Source of the DNA: Eleusine coracana subsp. coracana
Lineage: Eukaryota > Streptophyta > Magnoliopsida > Poales > Poaceae
Direction of reading: 5' to 3'
Assembly (NCBI GenBank): GCA_032690845.1
Contig: CM064417.1
Span: forward strand, 10,694,501 to 10,758,500
Length of the DNA: 64,000 nt
The notes below the pieces were generated by a model. The model did no database searches. It had not been told where the DNA came from and worked only from the letters and a program-made list of their open reading frames with translations. The number at the start of each line of letters is the position of its first letter. The stretch's first letter is position 1. Shown one piece after another: positions 35,595 through 47,936 of the stretch. The position numbers and the translations under genes were made by a program.

Positions 35595-36552
35595 GTGAGA
35601 TGTGGTGGGGGAATTTGTGTTGGAATTCCGCGGGCGAGTGATCTCCGGCGCGGTGATTCGAGTGGCGCCGTGATGTCGATTTCTGCCCGTGGGTTTTTTC
35701 TGCGCTGCCTTTGTGGTGGGGAATTCGCGGGTTTTGCTTTGTTTCCGAGGCGCGGCGGGGGTCCTCTGCACCGCGGGCTGGATTGGTTGAGGGAATCGCG
35801 GCGACTGGCCGAAGAACGCCTATTCCCTGCACGCGAGGCATCACTGCGCCTGGATCGCGTCCGTTTGCGGAGGCGCTGCCCCGCAGTCCGGATTGGCCAC
35901 GCGCTGCTTCCTCAGTTCGGCCTCCTCCTCCCTCTCGAAACAACGCTGCCGCCATCTTATGCACTGGCACTGCAGCGCCCATCTCTCCCCCGTCTGCCTT
36001 ACTATCGCTCTTCACGCTCCCTGGCATATAAGGGTACCACGGTAACTGTAATCCGTCGCTGTCAAGCTGGGTAAAATTAGAAGAGGGCTTTTCTTTAGGG
36101 TTACTATTTTGGCAGCTAACAACCTTGATTCCTTTCAATTTTAATGCAAATGGGGTTTCCTCGCCTTTTGGAACATAAAATCTTTTGGCAACTGCTTTGC
36201 AAGTACGGTTTTTTTTTCTAATGAATCTTCTTTTGATGATTAAATGATCTGTGATGGGTTGTTTCGGATAGTTTCATATGTTTTTTTATATTGATAGCTT
36301 GCCAAGTCTAATGGATCGTGTTACGAATATTTGTTTTAGAATTCAATCCTTTGTACTGCATTTTAGTTTAAACCAAAATAAGTATGTGAAACCTTTGAAG
36401 GTTGCAGGAAATTCCGTAAAATATGAATTCTTTGCTGACTTCTGTCTTAAACGATATGGGCTGTATGTTTCTGCTGACTTCTGTCTTAAACGATATTCCA
36501 TTTGTTGCTTACAGCAAGATATTCATCAAGTCTGAAGTCAAGGGTCTTTTTG

Positions 36553-39500
36553 ATGGGTCCAGCAAAAGGTACTCGGGTAGTTAACAAGGCTGTAATAAAA
36601 GGGTATGTGGATCGACAGCAGCCTGAGGATCCACATAGTTCAAGCAAATCTAAACAAAAAGTAAGCATACTTATCTGGATGCTTTATGGAGATTTAAGAT
36701 TGATGATTCAGTAGATAATTACAGGCAGATGTAGACATGTCTATCATTCCACTTTCGGTAATGCACTATTCAATTGTTTTGTCCTTCATTGAATTTTTTA
36801 ATTTTGCAGAAGAGGAAAATTGCTGACTTGGATCCCAAATGGAGCAAAGATGAACTTAGACACTTCTATGAAGCCTACCGCCAACATGGAAAAGACTGGA
36901 AAAAGGTACCTTTTACATTTCACTTACCTCAATGGCTACTTACCTTTTTGTCGAGCCATTGAGGATTTGAGGTATAACGACAGTTCATTGTTGGCCATGA
37001 ATGCTGATTGGTGGATATGCATACGCAGATCAGCTTAGCGGTGGGTAGTAAATCACCAGACATGGTGCAATCATTATACAGTGTACATCGGGTGAGTCTA
37101 TACTCTGTAGTCTATTATTAGTACATTTTTGATTGTTGCAAAGTGCATCATCCCTGCATCTTCTACCATTGACTGCACTTGTCGAACTAAGATGATACTT
37201 GGCTCCTCGTAGGACAGCAAATTTTGTTGCAGTACTTATTGGACGTTCATGCCTTAATGCATAGTTTTATCGGATAATTGTATCCAATTTAAATTTCAGC
37301 TTGAAGTTATGTTTCATTCTTTGATCTCTGCAGACTGACACTGTTTTTATTGTGGTAGACATTTTTATCTCTTCCGGAACGTCAAGCCACTGCCACAGGG
37401 TTTATTGCATTGGTGACTGGCTATCGCAATGTTTCGGTAAGCTCATATTGGATGTAATGTGTTATTTGTTCCAAATCCAACTACTGTATAATTCTGAACA
37501 TGTCATGGGCAGCAATTTCTTTCTTTTGTTATTTTATCAAGTGAATATTCGTATCATCGGAAGCGGCGATGAAAATAGTGACGATGTAGACAGGCCTGAT
37601 CATTCTGGTTCTTTTGTGTTCAGTCACAATGTTCCGCATATGGCAATTTTATTAAATATCATAATAGCAACGTACTTCCTCTATTTTAATATTGCATGCT
37701 ACTGTTATTACATTATATAGTTTTAGTATACTATTAACAAACAACCATGACCATAGGAAAATTCTTTGAAATATGAAAGCAATGGTGCCATTTTGTATCA
37801 CAAAATATACACGGTGTTAGATTATTTGTCAGTCAAAATTTATGAGATATATTAATCTTAAAAAATGTTCTTGCTTTGTAAAAGAAAGGGAATGGTTCGT
37901 AGTGATGATGGTCTTTTAACGTTAAATGGCATTCTACTAGGATGCAGTTTGGCAGCATGAAACTGATACCTGTACAGATGCTGTATAAGGCTTTTGGTTG
38001 AACCATAAGTGAATTGCCCATCCTTCTCCATCAGCTTAGGCTTTTGGTTGCAACTGGTCGGTGCATAGTAGCTTAACATGGTATTGAGCCAGAGGTCTTG
38101 AGTTCAAGTTCTGGTAACCGCATTTTCCGCTATGCCGCTCCTATTTCCATGTTTGCGCCCCAAGGGAGCTGCACGTGAGGGGGAGTGTTGAACCATAAGT
38201 GAATTGCCCATCCTTCTCCATCAGCTTAGGCTTTTGGATGCAACTGGTCAGTGCATAGTAGCTTAACAGTAATGTCATAATATTTGCTAAAATATTGATG
38301 CTCCATGTTAAATCTTGGAGCTTCAGTATAAAATTGCTCCCTCTGGATGTTTATTCTTGACATTAGGACAATATTGCTAGTTCAATTTTGAACTAATTAC
38401 TGTCTTAACATCAATGAAAAATAGTTGGAGGCATATTTTTAAAATTGAGAGTTGCTTACCTTTTATTTTAGGAAATATACAGTAGGGGGAACACCTACTG
38501 CATTAGATATATAAATATATTAGAAAACAAAGGAACAAATGCCAGGAAAAGGCCAAGTACAACAAAAGAACAAGATGTGGCTCGATATGCACCTAAAATT
38601 GGCTCACTTTGAATATATATTATGAACTTCTTTGGCAGTTCTAGCTTAGCACTGGATTATGTTTACTGTTTTCCTTTTGGATTATCTATTTGACATAACA
38701 ATTTTGTTGTGTGATTTGTGATGCTTAAAATGATAGGATGAATCCACAAGTCATAGAGGAGTCGATCAAACAGTTAGAGCATCTGGCAAAGCACGGAAAC
38801 GTGGACACACTACAGAACAGAAAGCAAATGAATGGGCTGATCAACACCACTCCTTTCATGACAGGACAATTTCTGGGTTTTCGTCTTCTTTCAAGAAAAG
38901 ATACTATGGAGGTAAGTACTGTATGGGCAACGTGTTTGCCTCCTTTTTGCCTTAATAGTATTTCAGACTCATAAAGTTGTCGTGTAAGAGAGATAAAATA
39001 CTTCTGATGTTTTAATTTACTTTGTTGCTTTTCTCAGAACTGATGAGGAAAAACCAGATTCATACTGTTGGCAGGCGTACTCCTCGTACACCGGTTACAG
39101 TTCTTGCACAAAGGAATGCTACTGATGATGACAAGCCAAAATTTGATAACGTCAACAATTCTACCAAGAATACTGCTGAAGAAACCAATAATGTTTGTAC
39201 TACCTTTCCCATGGGCGAGTTCTCTCCTACTGGAAGTTCTGGAATCACAGAAGCAAATAAGGCTGATCAAGGCCAGGCTTTCTTGGATTCCAAAGGCGCT
39301 GAAGATGCTGACATATATCACTCTCAGCATTTGAAGAAAAGAAAATTTCAGCAAACTGTGGAAGAGAAAGTTCGAACAGGTAAAGTTGAGCATGAAACCA
39401 TGATGGCAGCGAAAGAAGGAATTAGGCTTGCTGCTGATTCACTCGACCAACAACAAACACTTAGCGACTTTATTTCTGAAGGTATTTCTCTTAAAATACT

Positions 39501-42500
39501 TGTTCCTTCCATTGCCATTGGTTTTTGTCCCTAAAGTTTTACTTTTTGTTACAATGCTTTTCTAGGTATATAATTTATACATTCATTGTTGTTAGCCAGA
39601 TTCTGAAGATCAGGTTTCCAGATCAGATTTATAAAACCATGGTCTGCACACACCCCGTCAGACCTTTAACTGCGGTCTGGCGATTTAGCAAAAGGCTTTT
39701 ATAGCTGCTTATGGTTTGAAAAAATTGAAAGACAAAATACTTACAACCATTGTAAGCTAGTGATGTTACTTTGCTCATTATTCGGTGCAAGAGTTCTCTT
39801 AATATCGTCAAATTTCTTTCCATTTACTTGTTGGAGAACCTTTATCTCATGAAAATAAGTGTGAAGTTTCCTAGGCTCATAATAGAGTGCAAGAGTACTC
39901 TTAATATCTTTCATTTTCTTTCTGTGGAGAACCTTTAGTCCTTTACTGCAAATTAGTGTATTAAGTTACGGTAAGTATTTACTAATATAAATGATAACTT
40001 TTATGAAACGGTGGCATGCAATCAGATTTTTTTTCTTTTTCTAAGATATATATTGCAGATTTTTGTCTTTAAACCCACTTAATTTTAGAATTCTAAAAGA
40101 TATCAAGCCTAAATAAAACGAACTGGAACCATGGCATTTCTGGGCAATTGTAACCTGAGTGAAAACACATCCAAAGGCAACATGATTGCTGCCTGGTATA
40201 TTCATTTTTGGGCAACGTGATTGCTGTCCAGTATGTTGTCCTCTCCGTAGGATTTCATCTATATGTTAAAGTTTTCTATTAGTTATTACCCTCTCAGTCC
40301 TTGTTAAAATATTTGGTATTGCTAATAAAAACAAGCAGTGCAATTATTTGACTACTGCTATTGTATCATGTTTGCAGATGATATGCTGGTCTTGGATGTA
40401 TTGCAGAGTCTGGTGAATGCTCCATCTAAGACGTCAAAGCTCAAGATAAACTTGCCTTCAGGTCAGCTTTTACTGCAGCGCTTAGCTCATCTTGTTTTTT
40501 GCATTTTATGTAATCTCAGCCATGTTACTCACTGTTGCTTCTGTTTCTCTAATGTAATGATCTACTAGGTTCACTTGGGAAAACTTATTCTGCATTATCT
40601 CACAGACTAGAGGACGATCATTCTCCCATTGATCTACCTAAACAAGCAAAACCAGTTGGCAATTGCAGTGCTCCCAAGACTAGGCAAAAAAGGGATAGGA
40701 AAATATTAGATGCAGAGGTAAGATATCTTGAATATTAAACTTTGTTCTATTTACCACTATTATCAAAATTTATGTTATCTCTTTCTGGATTTTTCGGGAC
40801 ATAATTTCATTTTGTTATCTTTTGATGAGCTGCTTTCTTTGTCAGTCTAATAAGTCAGTAGTTTATTTATTTATTTTTGAGTGGTATAGGATGTGACTAA
40901 TGAACTCTAAGCAACAGTATTAAATCCAGATATACTGTTGTTCTTGGATTTTGCGTTTTGAGATTTTATACATCATTCACATCCCATTGACTTTATAGAG
41001 TCACATGTGCTAGCTGTTCATTGTTTAGATATATTTATTGTTGAAAGTCATCCTAAATGTGATTCAACCATTAATGCTTGTCCTGTCTTACAGGTGCCTG
41101 GTAAAGACCAAAATATTTCTGTTGTTAGTTTGGTCCAACCAGAAGCACATATGGTCGGTATCACTGAGGTTTCCTCCTTTTGTTCTGACTCCAAAGGGGT
41201 GATGCCGGAAACATCTGTAAACACTTCTGCTGAAGTGGCCTCCAGTGCTCCAGCAGAAACCAAGCCAGAAATTAGAATGTCAAGGAGGACCAAAAGAAAG
41301 TTGGAAATGCATTGCAAAACAAAGTATGTGCCATGCAAATTCACTGAAGGTTCAGATAACTTGCAGGTAGTCTATACCTTTGCTTATCAATATTGTAAAT
41401 TGCAATATTGCTCTATGCTTAGACTTCTCTCCTAACTCTTGATTATGGTTCAGGCAAGGAAATTGCAGCACTGTTTGTCATCGGAATCGCTTCGTCGATG
41501 GTGTACATATGAGTGGTTCTATAGTGCTGTTGACTATCCATGGTTTTCAAATAATGAGTTTGTGAGCTACTTGAATCATGCAAATCTGTGTCATATTCCA
41601 AGGTTGACCAGATTTGAGTGGAGCACAGTACGAAGGTATTAGCTAGCAGAGCTTAGAAGCTGACTACATTTATCTTTTTAGCTTCTTTGTTTATTTGTGT
41701 GCTATACACTGAAAAACAAATTAATAATTAATGCAGTTCTCTTGGCAAACCCCGACGTTTTTCTGATCAGCTGCTAGCTATGGAAAAAGAAAAGCTTGAG
41801 GATTATCGGAAGAGTGTTCGTAAAATTTATGCTGAACTGAGTGATGGCTCAAGGGATTCTCTTCCAGCAGACCTAGCTAGGCCATTTTCAATTGGCCAGC
41901 AAGTCATTGTTCGTCATCCAAGTTCTCGAGAACTTTGTGATGGCAAAGTGGTGATGATGGGGTGGGATTTTTACAAGGTCCATTTTAGTAACCTTGACCT
42001 TGGTGTCAATATAGTGAAGGTATGCAGTCAGCATTTTAGTTGCTTTCAGTGCTTTTCACATTGCACAGGCAATTGTGTCAATTTTCATATTAATTATTTA
42101 TTGTTTTTATAAATTTTTCTCCAAGCAGCAGAATCGCATTTCTGACTTAAACATCACTATACTTTTTACTCCCCATTCCCAAATAGAGATGTGGTTTCAG
42201 CATTTTTACGGTGTTCATATGATGATCAATAGCATTTTTTACTTTAACAAAAATCTGTTTGAAAGTGTGTTATCAACCTTTGTAGTCCTTTGATATGGTA
42301 GCAATGATCAATCTCGAAATACCAATTTCTCATCTGTAATCATCCATGCACTTTTGCTCTATATTGTGCTGTTTGTTATTTTTATCTATATTAGTATTCA
42401 CAATCTTTTGCATTCATTTGGTTTAAAGAATCTCAGCCTGATTGTGGGATATACCTGTCTTTATCAAGAGGCATAATTAATTTTATCTGTCTTCAGGATA

Positions 42501-43568
42501 CTGATTGTATGCCTGTTAATTGGTCTGATAATCGTCCTGACAACATGAGAAGAAGTTATCTTTCAAATAATGCGCAGCACGTACTGGAAATGGAGCACAT
42601 TCCTAACCTCGTACCAAGTGAGAACTTTTATCATACCACAAATGGAGTTTCTGTAACTGAGCGGCCCAAATGTCTGCATTTAAAACCAGATGAACAACTT
42701 AAGGTTCTATTCTATCTAAATTCTTATTATGATTCATATGTACTATAGTAAGATTCAAAACACTTATGCAGCCTATAGAAGCTATGTATTTTCATAATAC
42801 TACTCAGTGTTGACTGTTCCATAAAATTCAATTTCTCATTGTCCTAGAATCTTTGGACTGATTTCTGTTGATCTGTTGTTTGCAGTTTACTGTAAATAGT
42901 GAAAGGCCACCAAATAGGCACACATATGATGATGCTGTGTTACATAGAGGTTGCCCAGACAATAAATTTGATCACAATAATGAGCTAGAATCATATGTTA
43001 CTTCATTTATTCAATTATCATTATCACAAGCCAGGCAGATTGTTGACAAAGCCATGCAGGTAGGTTACATCCTAACTAGCAACTACCCAATTCTGGGCAA
43101 AAAGTTTTTTCATTCAGTCAATGTTTTGTTGATGTGTTCTACAGGCAAACTCTAATGATGAAGTGGTAGGCACATCAAATCAAGCAACAGATTTTGTAGG
43201 TCAGGAATCTGAAGCTGCTATTCCTGATGCCCGACTTCCATCCAACTTGATATCTAACTGCATAGCAACAGTTATTTCAATCAAGGTAAAGACTAACATA
43301 TATTGTCAACTAGACTAAGATATCGTTACTATTGTTTCAATATCCCTTCAAGTTGTTCGATTTGTTGCAGCGCCTTAGCGACTCGCGGCACCCACCTGCT
43401 AGTATAGCAGGTGTTCTGGAGCGTGCTTCCTTGATGCTGCGCCCAAGCTGTCCAGAGAACCTTGCAATCTATAAAGATATCGAAAGTTATCTCTCTATCA
43501 TAGCGAACCAGATACTTGCACTTGTGCCAACAACATTGGGCAGTGATCCTGCCCTGTCGCCCATGTAA
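36553..43568 (+). CDS. ALWAYS EARLY / LIN-9 homologue, DREAM complex subunit (fifteen coding exons)
   Basis: ALY proteins are nuclear chromatin subunits of the MYB-E2F (DREAM) complex and regulate cell-cycle and developmental genes. Coding exons: 36553-36660, 36810-36905, 37029-37091, 37359-37436, 38737-38911, 39038-39481, 40378-40461, 40569-40717, 41094-41366, 41454-41635, 41737-42019, 42497-42703, 42886-43059, 43145-43285, 43371-43568. All use GT..AG and the phases fit, giving 884 residues. A SANT/Myb domain is at about 45-92 (W47, W67; YEAYRQHGKDWKK-like helix). A basic segment KARKRGH and the RRTPRTPV motif follow. The DIRP domain starts near 505 (YEWFYSAVDYPWFSNNEF, then IPRLTRFEWSTVR, LGKPRRFS). 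A tudor-like strand region GQQVIVRHPSSRELCDGKV and VHFSNLDLGV comes next. The C-terminus has the ASIAGVLERASLMLRP helix. The start is the first ATG after the 36515 acceptor. It is shorter than many ALY proteins. The join 37436/38737 is the least certain. Confidence 0.88.
37995..38268 (+). mobile_element. SMART/TRIM miniature LTR retrotransposon in an ALY intron, 274 bp
   Basis: Two near-identical 83-84 bp direct repeats (37995-38078 and 38186-38268) start TGTTGAACCATAAG (left copy altered at the first bases) and end CATAGTAGCTTAACA. Directly after the left repeat is TGGTATTGAGCCA, close to the initiator-Met tRNA primer site TGGTATCAGAGC. Directly before the right repeat is a purine tract GTGAGGGGGAG. 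Size and layout match the SMART elements described in rice. There is no coding capacity. No clean 5-bp target duplication was found. It lies in the 1.3-kb intron between coding exons 4 and 5. Confidence 0.85.
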
Positions 43569-43976
43569 TGAGCCCTGGGCTGGTTAGATTTTCAGTGACT
43601 TCTTCCAGGCCCAGCAGTCGAACATGCTACTTCCCGTTTAGTGCTATCAGTTCAAAATGCACAGGCTCGGGTCATCTGACTGCCACTTTATAATGTTACA
43701 AAGAGGTCCTGTTCGAGGGCAGCTCATCAGAGCATGTGGAAGAAAGATAGAACGTTGATGTGATTGAGCTTGGAGCCTTGGACGTGCGGCTAGGATCACT
43801 TGCGGCCTTGCTCCCTTGTAACCAGTGTATATACTTGCATCAGTAGGTTATAGTTTCATATATAGATAGATTAAATATACCTGTCATCTGACATTGCAGC
43901 GAAAGGCTAGTGAGTAGTGTCAGAATATGATGTATACATTTCATAATTTCTGAAATGGTCAGCCATTGCTGTATTG
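43569..43976 (+). other. 3' UTR and terminator region of the ALY gene
   Basis: The stop TAA ends at 43568. The following sequence is similar to a second copy at 52321-52377 and 58066-58238. The similarity stops sharply at about 43976, where LTR-type sequence begins. Candidate poly-A signals lie near 43870-43950 in the AT-rich part, but none is a perfect AATAAA. Confidence 0.5.
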
Positions 43977-45856
43977 CACTATTCCACCAAGAAGCCTATG
44001 TCTCTGTTGAGGGATCCACCAAGGATCGGGTCTCTTTCAACCCTAAACCTCTTCAAGCTTCCACCAAGGCAAGCTTGTGCTTCATTATCAATCTTCACAA
44101 AGGAGGAGCCAATACAAACGTCTCGCGTCTCAACCACAAACTTGGGAGCTCTCCGGGCGATACCTAACCATCTAGGGGATGAATCCCCAAGAGTAACAAA
44201 CATAAAAGACGTCAGTGTTGAAGATGAACCAAGTGCTCTTGAGAGGAATGTATTGCTCAATCAAATCTTCTCTCAAACCCACCAAAGATTGGAGTAGGAA
44301 CCAAGGGAGGAGAAGGAGAGTGCTCAGATGAGTGTAAAGTTTGTTTTTTAGTTGTGGAAGTGGCCAACCGACCAAAGGGGGTCGGGGTGACCTTTTATAG
44401 TCGAGGCTTGAAAAAGAGCCGTTGGAACAAATAATTGTCGGACATTGTCCGACTAGGGTCGGACATTGTCTGACAAAATGATGTGCACGGCTCTAGAGTC
44501 CGAAAGAATAGTCCGAGGGACTCGGATATTGCTCTGGTCATAGGATAGTCAAACATTGTCAGATGGAGTTGGACATTGTCTGAGTCTTCTTCACTCGACG
44601 AGATTCGCACCTTTCTGGAGTCCGACGGCATTGGCCGATAGCTTCGGATATTTCTAGGAGTCGAACATTGTCTGATAAAGTCGGATATTATCCGATGGAG
44701 TCGGACATTGTCCTATTGAGTCGGACATTGTCCTGCTCTGCCTGAAGAGAGAAGTTGTGCACGGTTCTGGAGTCCGACAGGACCGACTCCACTGATATGA
44801 AAGAAGTGCGCAACATTCTGGAATCTGATTACAATGTTCGATGGACTCGGACATTATCCGATGAAAAAGATTTAGAAGGGAATTTTGACTCTTGGAATAT
44901 TTTTGAGCACTTAGTCTTTCAACACTTATTTCTTTTGTATCCCTCTTGATAGTATGGTGTTCCTATACTCAAGATAAAAGATAAAAACATTAAGCCTTGA
45001 TTCTTAAGCATTGAAACTCCTTTTCCAAGATATGCACTTTGTTGGCATTTCTTTTCTTTCACTTTTAATTTTCTTACTCTCATATTCATCAAAGATTAGA
45101 AACTGTACACATGCTTAATGAAAATATTAGTCCATTTTTATGGTATTGACGTCAATCACTTAAAACCAAAATTAGGAGCCTAGATGCACTTTCAATCTCT
45201 CTCTTTTTGATGATTGATGACAATATAACTAAAGTTCATAGTTCATAGATAAAAGAGAATTAAGGAGAGAACAAATAAATAGGAGCTCCCCTAAATGTGT
45301 GCATGAATTGAATTCCAAATTGGGCATTAACAACCCATATGCATATATTTGAGAGAAAAGTAGAAGAGCTCCCCCTATGTCCTTGCATTGATTCACATAG
45401 TATCAATAAAAAGAAAAACAACAATGCATATGACATGTGAATCACACAAATGTAACTAAAAAGAGAAACAAATAACATTGCATCAAGCCATATTTTCATA
45501 ACACATAGTTTATCACATAGAGCATAAATAAGTTTTACATAAATAAGGTTCACACAATAGAGTTTTGAAAACGCATGAATAACATGTCCGACGAGATCAC
45601 AAGATACAAAAAAATAATAAGCTAGATGAACTTTTTGACTCTTCTTCTCCCTATTTGGCATCAAAACACCAAAAAGAGGAAAGGAAGAAATCACTCAACG
45701 CCATCATAGTCGCTATCCTCTTCCTCTTCATCATCCTCATCATTCCTCCCGCGCGGTGGTGTCTCCTCCATAATTTCATCGTCATTATCATTCTTGTCAT
45801 CAAACCTAGTGTAGGAGGGTCCAACACCACTAGTACCAACTATAGCAGTAGGATAG
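43977..45856 (+). mobile_element. 5'-truncated LTR-type element with internal sequence
   Basis: From the junction with the ALY 3' region the sequence follows the LTR-type element at 27781-29321, starting inside it at the CCTATGTCTCTGTTGAGGG block (28130 in that copy). It has a TATA-like TTTTATAG at about 44391, a hairpin-motif array, the conserved TCTTGATAGTATGGTG and GTATTGACGTCAATCAC blocks, and ends GAGCCTAGATGCACTTTCA at 45194. Beyond it, ATCTCTCTCTTTTTGATGAT is shared with the internal region of the element at 53264-57373, so internal sequence follows to about 45856. No primer site, gag or pol is visible. The 5' part of the LTR is missing. Confidence 0.6.
44430..44882. repeat. array of TCGGACattGTCCGA inverted-repeat motifs
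   Basis: Copies and half-copies of TCGGACATTGTCCGA fill about 450 bp. A higher-order unit beginning GCACGGTTCTGGAGTCCGAC (or variants) recurs at about 44486, 44607, 44757 and 44808. The CTGGAGTCCGA part of that unit is shared with the array at 28628-28998 although the palindrome spacer differs. It starts about 40 bp downstream of the TATA-like box. Confidence 0.75.
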
Positions 45857-47400
45857 GTGTAACACCCCAAATTTTAATAACTAAATTAATTAGAGAAAAC
45901 TAGTGTGAAATTTAATTTTTCAAAGTTAATACGGTCTAATGATTTTTCAAAGACAAAATATCACTCATTAATCGAACCATAATTTTAGAAATTGAAAATT
46001 TCTAAGTAATTAAAATTAACCTTGTCAAAGTGATTGCTTTCTTGTTTTGATTTTTGATTTGTGTGTTCATCCTCCAACTTAAAACTCCAAAATCGAATTG
46101 ACCAAACAAATTCATAGAGAAAAAGAATGAGCCTTTCTATCCCTGCCCTCCCTGGGCTGTGCGCGCGCCCCCCTGGCCCAGCCACCTCCACCAGCCCCAC
46201 CTGGGCCGCGCGTGGCACACCGGCCCAGCGCGCTCCCTCCCCCCTTCCTCTCTGAGCCGTGTGCCCCTGGCCCAGCCGGCATGGCTCCCTCTCCCATCGT
46301 CTTCTTTCTCCAGTAAGAAAGAAACGAACGCCACTATCGCTGCCGATTGACCCAGCACGCCAAGCCGCCACGACGCGAGCCGACCTCCCCTCTCCCCTCC
46401 TCTCCACGCGCTTCACGTGCCCCTTGTTTCTCCCCGCCTCGCAACGCCAGCTCCAATCCGAGCCACGAAGCACCTGCTCGCCATGAATGGCTTGACGGGT
46501 CAAGTCGCCGCTGCCCACGTCGTCGCTACCTCCATTACTCTCCCTTGGCCCCGCCTGCCTCGCCGCTCAAATCCCAGCTGCCCAGAACCCCGCCGTCCAC
46601 GCCACGACGCCGCCATTACTCCCCTGCTCGATGCATTGCGTCACCCGAATAGTGGCATAGGCGGCCATTAATCACACCATGCCATGGAGCACCGAGTCGT
46701 CACCTCCGTCGCACAGCGCCGCCGTCGTCGCTTCCAGCCCCGCATCGCGCCTCCCCGGATCCACGACGCGCGCACACGTTTCACGCCCTTGCCGCACACT
46801 GCTCGCACAGTGCCGCCATTAATGGCGAGCTCAAGCGCCACACACCACCCGGTGCCTCACCGACCCCTTCCCCGTGTCCCTCTGCCTATAAATGGACGCG
46901 CCCGCGTATTCTCTCCGCAACGACACCAGCGCCACCTCCTCCCTCGACCCGAGCAGCTCAAATCGCCATTTTTTTTCCTTCCTCCCGAGCTTCCACCCGT
47001 GGCCGCCTCCCAATGAAATCCACCCCAATCCGGCGCTCCCCCACCGAGTTTCCTCCCCAGATGGCTGCGCGAGGGCACCACCTTCCTTTTCCCCCCAACC
47101 GCCGGCCATTCCCCCTCTCTCCCACTTCGGCCTCGAGCTCCAAAGCTCAGCTTGGAGCGGGCAGTGCGAGGAAGAAGACGAGCCTTTCTGTTTTTCACGT
47201 GAGTCATGGCATTTTTGCAAATAAGCCCCTAACCTTCACCATTATTCTGTTTTAGTCCCAAATTTTCGTTGAAACGCCCCTAGACTTTCTGTAAATATAT
47301 TTTAGCCCCTCCACCTTTTACAACCAGGCCCCAGACTTCTCTATAATTACAGAAGTCGGCGTCACCATCCTCACTCAAGTCGGCGTCGTCTGGGGGAATC
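45857..47400 (+). mobile_element. LTR-like sequence, plus orientation
   Basis: It begins TGTAACACCCCAAATTTT, the usual start of a group of plant Gypsy LTRs. It has a GC-rich body and a good TATA box (CTATAAATGG at about 46887). The downstream CCCCTAACC and TTTAGCCCC-type phrases are common in such LTRs. A 3' LTR end and a primer site could not be located, and there is no target duplication at 45857. Open frames on both strands here are driven by composition. Confidence 0.45.
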
Positions 47401-47483
47401 ACCGCGAGTGTCACGGGTGGCTGGGCATTAAGAACCGCGTTCAGCTGGGCATTGGCAACTTGGAGATGCCCAATGAGTTGTTC

Positions 47484-47936
47484 CTACTGTGCGATGATGA
47501 CGTGAGCGTCGTTGAGGTTCCCTTCCATGACATCTCTTGCATCTTGCGCTTCTTCGCGTTGAGCTTGGAGCTCACTTCGCTCCTCCAAGAGGGCGTCAAT
47601 CTGACCATGAAGAGAGTAGATCTCCTCTTGGGCAGCAGTGAGTTGGGCATTACGCTGATTCAGTTGCTCCTGCAACTGATCGCTAGCATCGCCCTCAATG
47701 ATGGGTTGAGCGTCATGGAGCTGCTCAAAAAGATCAGCCCGCTCCAACTCGCTAGTGTGCAGTTTGTCCTCGAGTACCGCAATCTCAACGTCGCGAGCGG
47801 CGAGCTGGGCGTCTCGGGCGGCAAGTGCGGACTGCAGCGCCTCACGCTCTCGTTCCAACTCGAGAACGCGTGCGGAAAGGTGCTCGGGGTTCTCCAGAAG
47901 CTTGTCATCAACCATCTGTCGAAATAAGTTTTGCAC
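47484..47936 (-). CDS. coiled-coil ORF within retrotransposon material
   Basis: A 150-residue minus-strand frame with strong heptad character: VLELEREREALQSALAARDA, ELERADLFEQLHDAQ, LQEQLNQRNAQLTAAQEEIY and LLEERSELQAQREEAQDARD. It is rich in Glu, Gln, Leu and Ala and is predicted to be almost wholly helical. It lies on the same strand as the LTR at 49112-50383 and downstream of its primer site, where a Gag-like or accessory ORF of a non-autonomous Gypsy element would be. No zinc knuckle or protease was seen. It is probably 5'-complete at 47936 (ATG) but the 3' end may be truncated. Confidence 0.4.
   Translation of the reverse strand: MQNLFRQMVDDKLLENPEHLSARVLELEREREALQSALAARDAQLAARDVEIAVLEDKLHTSELERADLFEQLHDAQPIIEGDASDQLQEQLNQRNAQLTAAQEEIYSLHGQIDALLEERSELQAQREEAQDARDVMEGNLNDAHVIIAQ

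Noticed and set aside
35293..36138. Long minus-strand frame (281 residues) opposite the ALY leader
   Set aside because: It is antisense to the GC-rich 5'-UTR exon and first intron of ALY, has no recognisable domain, and its length is explained by GC content.
38079..38130. tRNA gene or SINE promoter, because of GGTATTGAGCC and GAGTTCAAGTTC phrases
   Set aside because: No cloverleaf can be drawn. The first phrase directly follows an LTR and fits a primer site, and the second is inside a SMART element.
45985..46671. Overlapping frames of 80-180 residues on both strands
   Set aside because: They lie in the GC-rich body of an LTR-like sequence, overlap each other in opposite directions and have no recognisable motif.
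46684..47255. Plus- and minus-strand frames of 80-130 residues
   Set aside because: Same reason: composition-driven frames around the TATA box of the LTR-like region.
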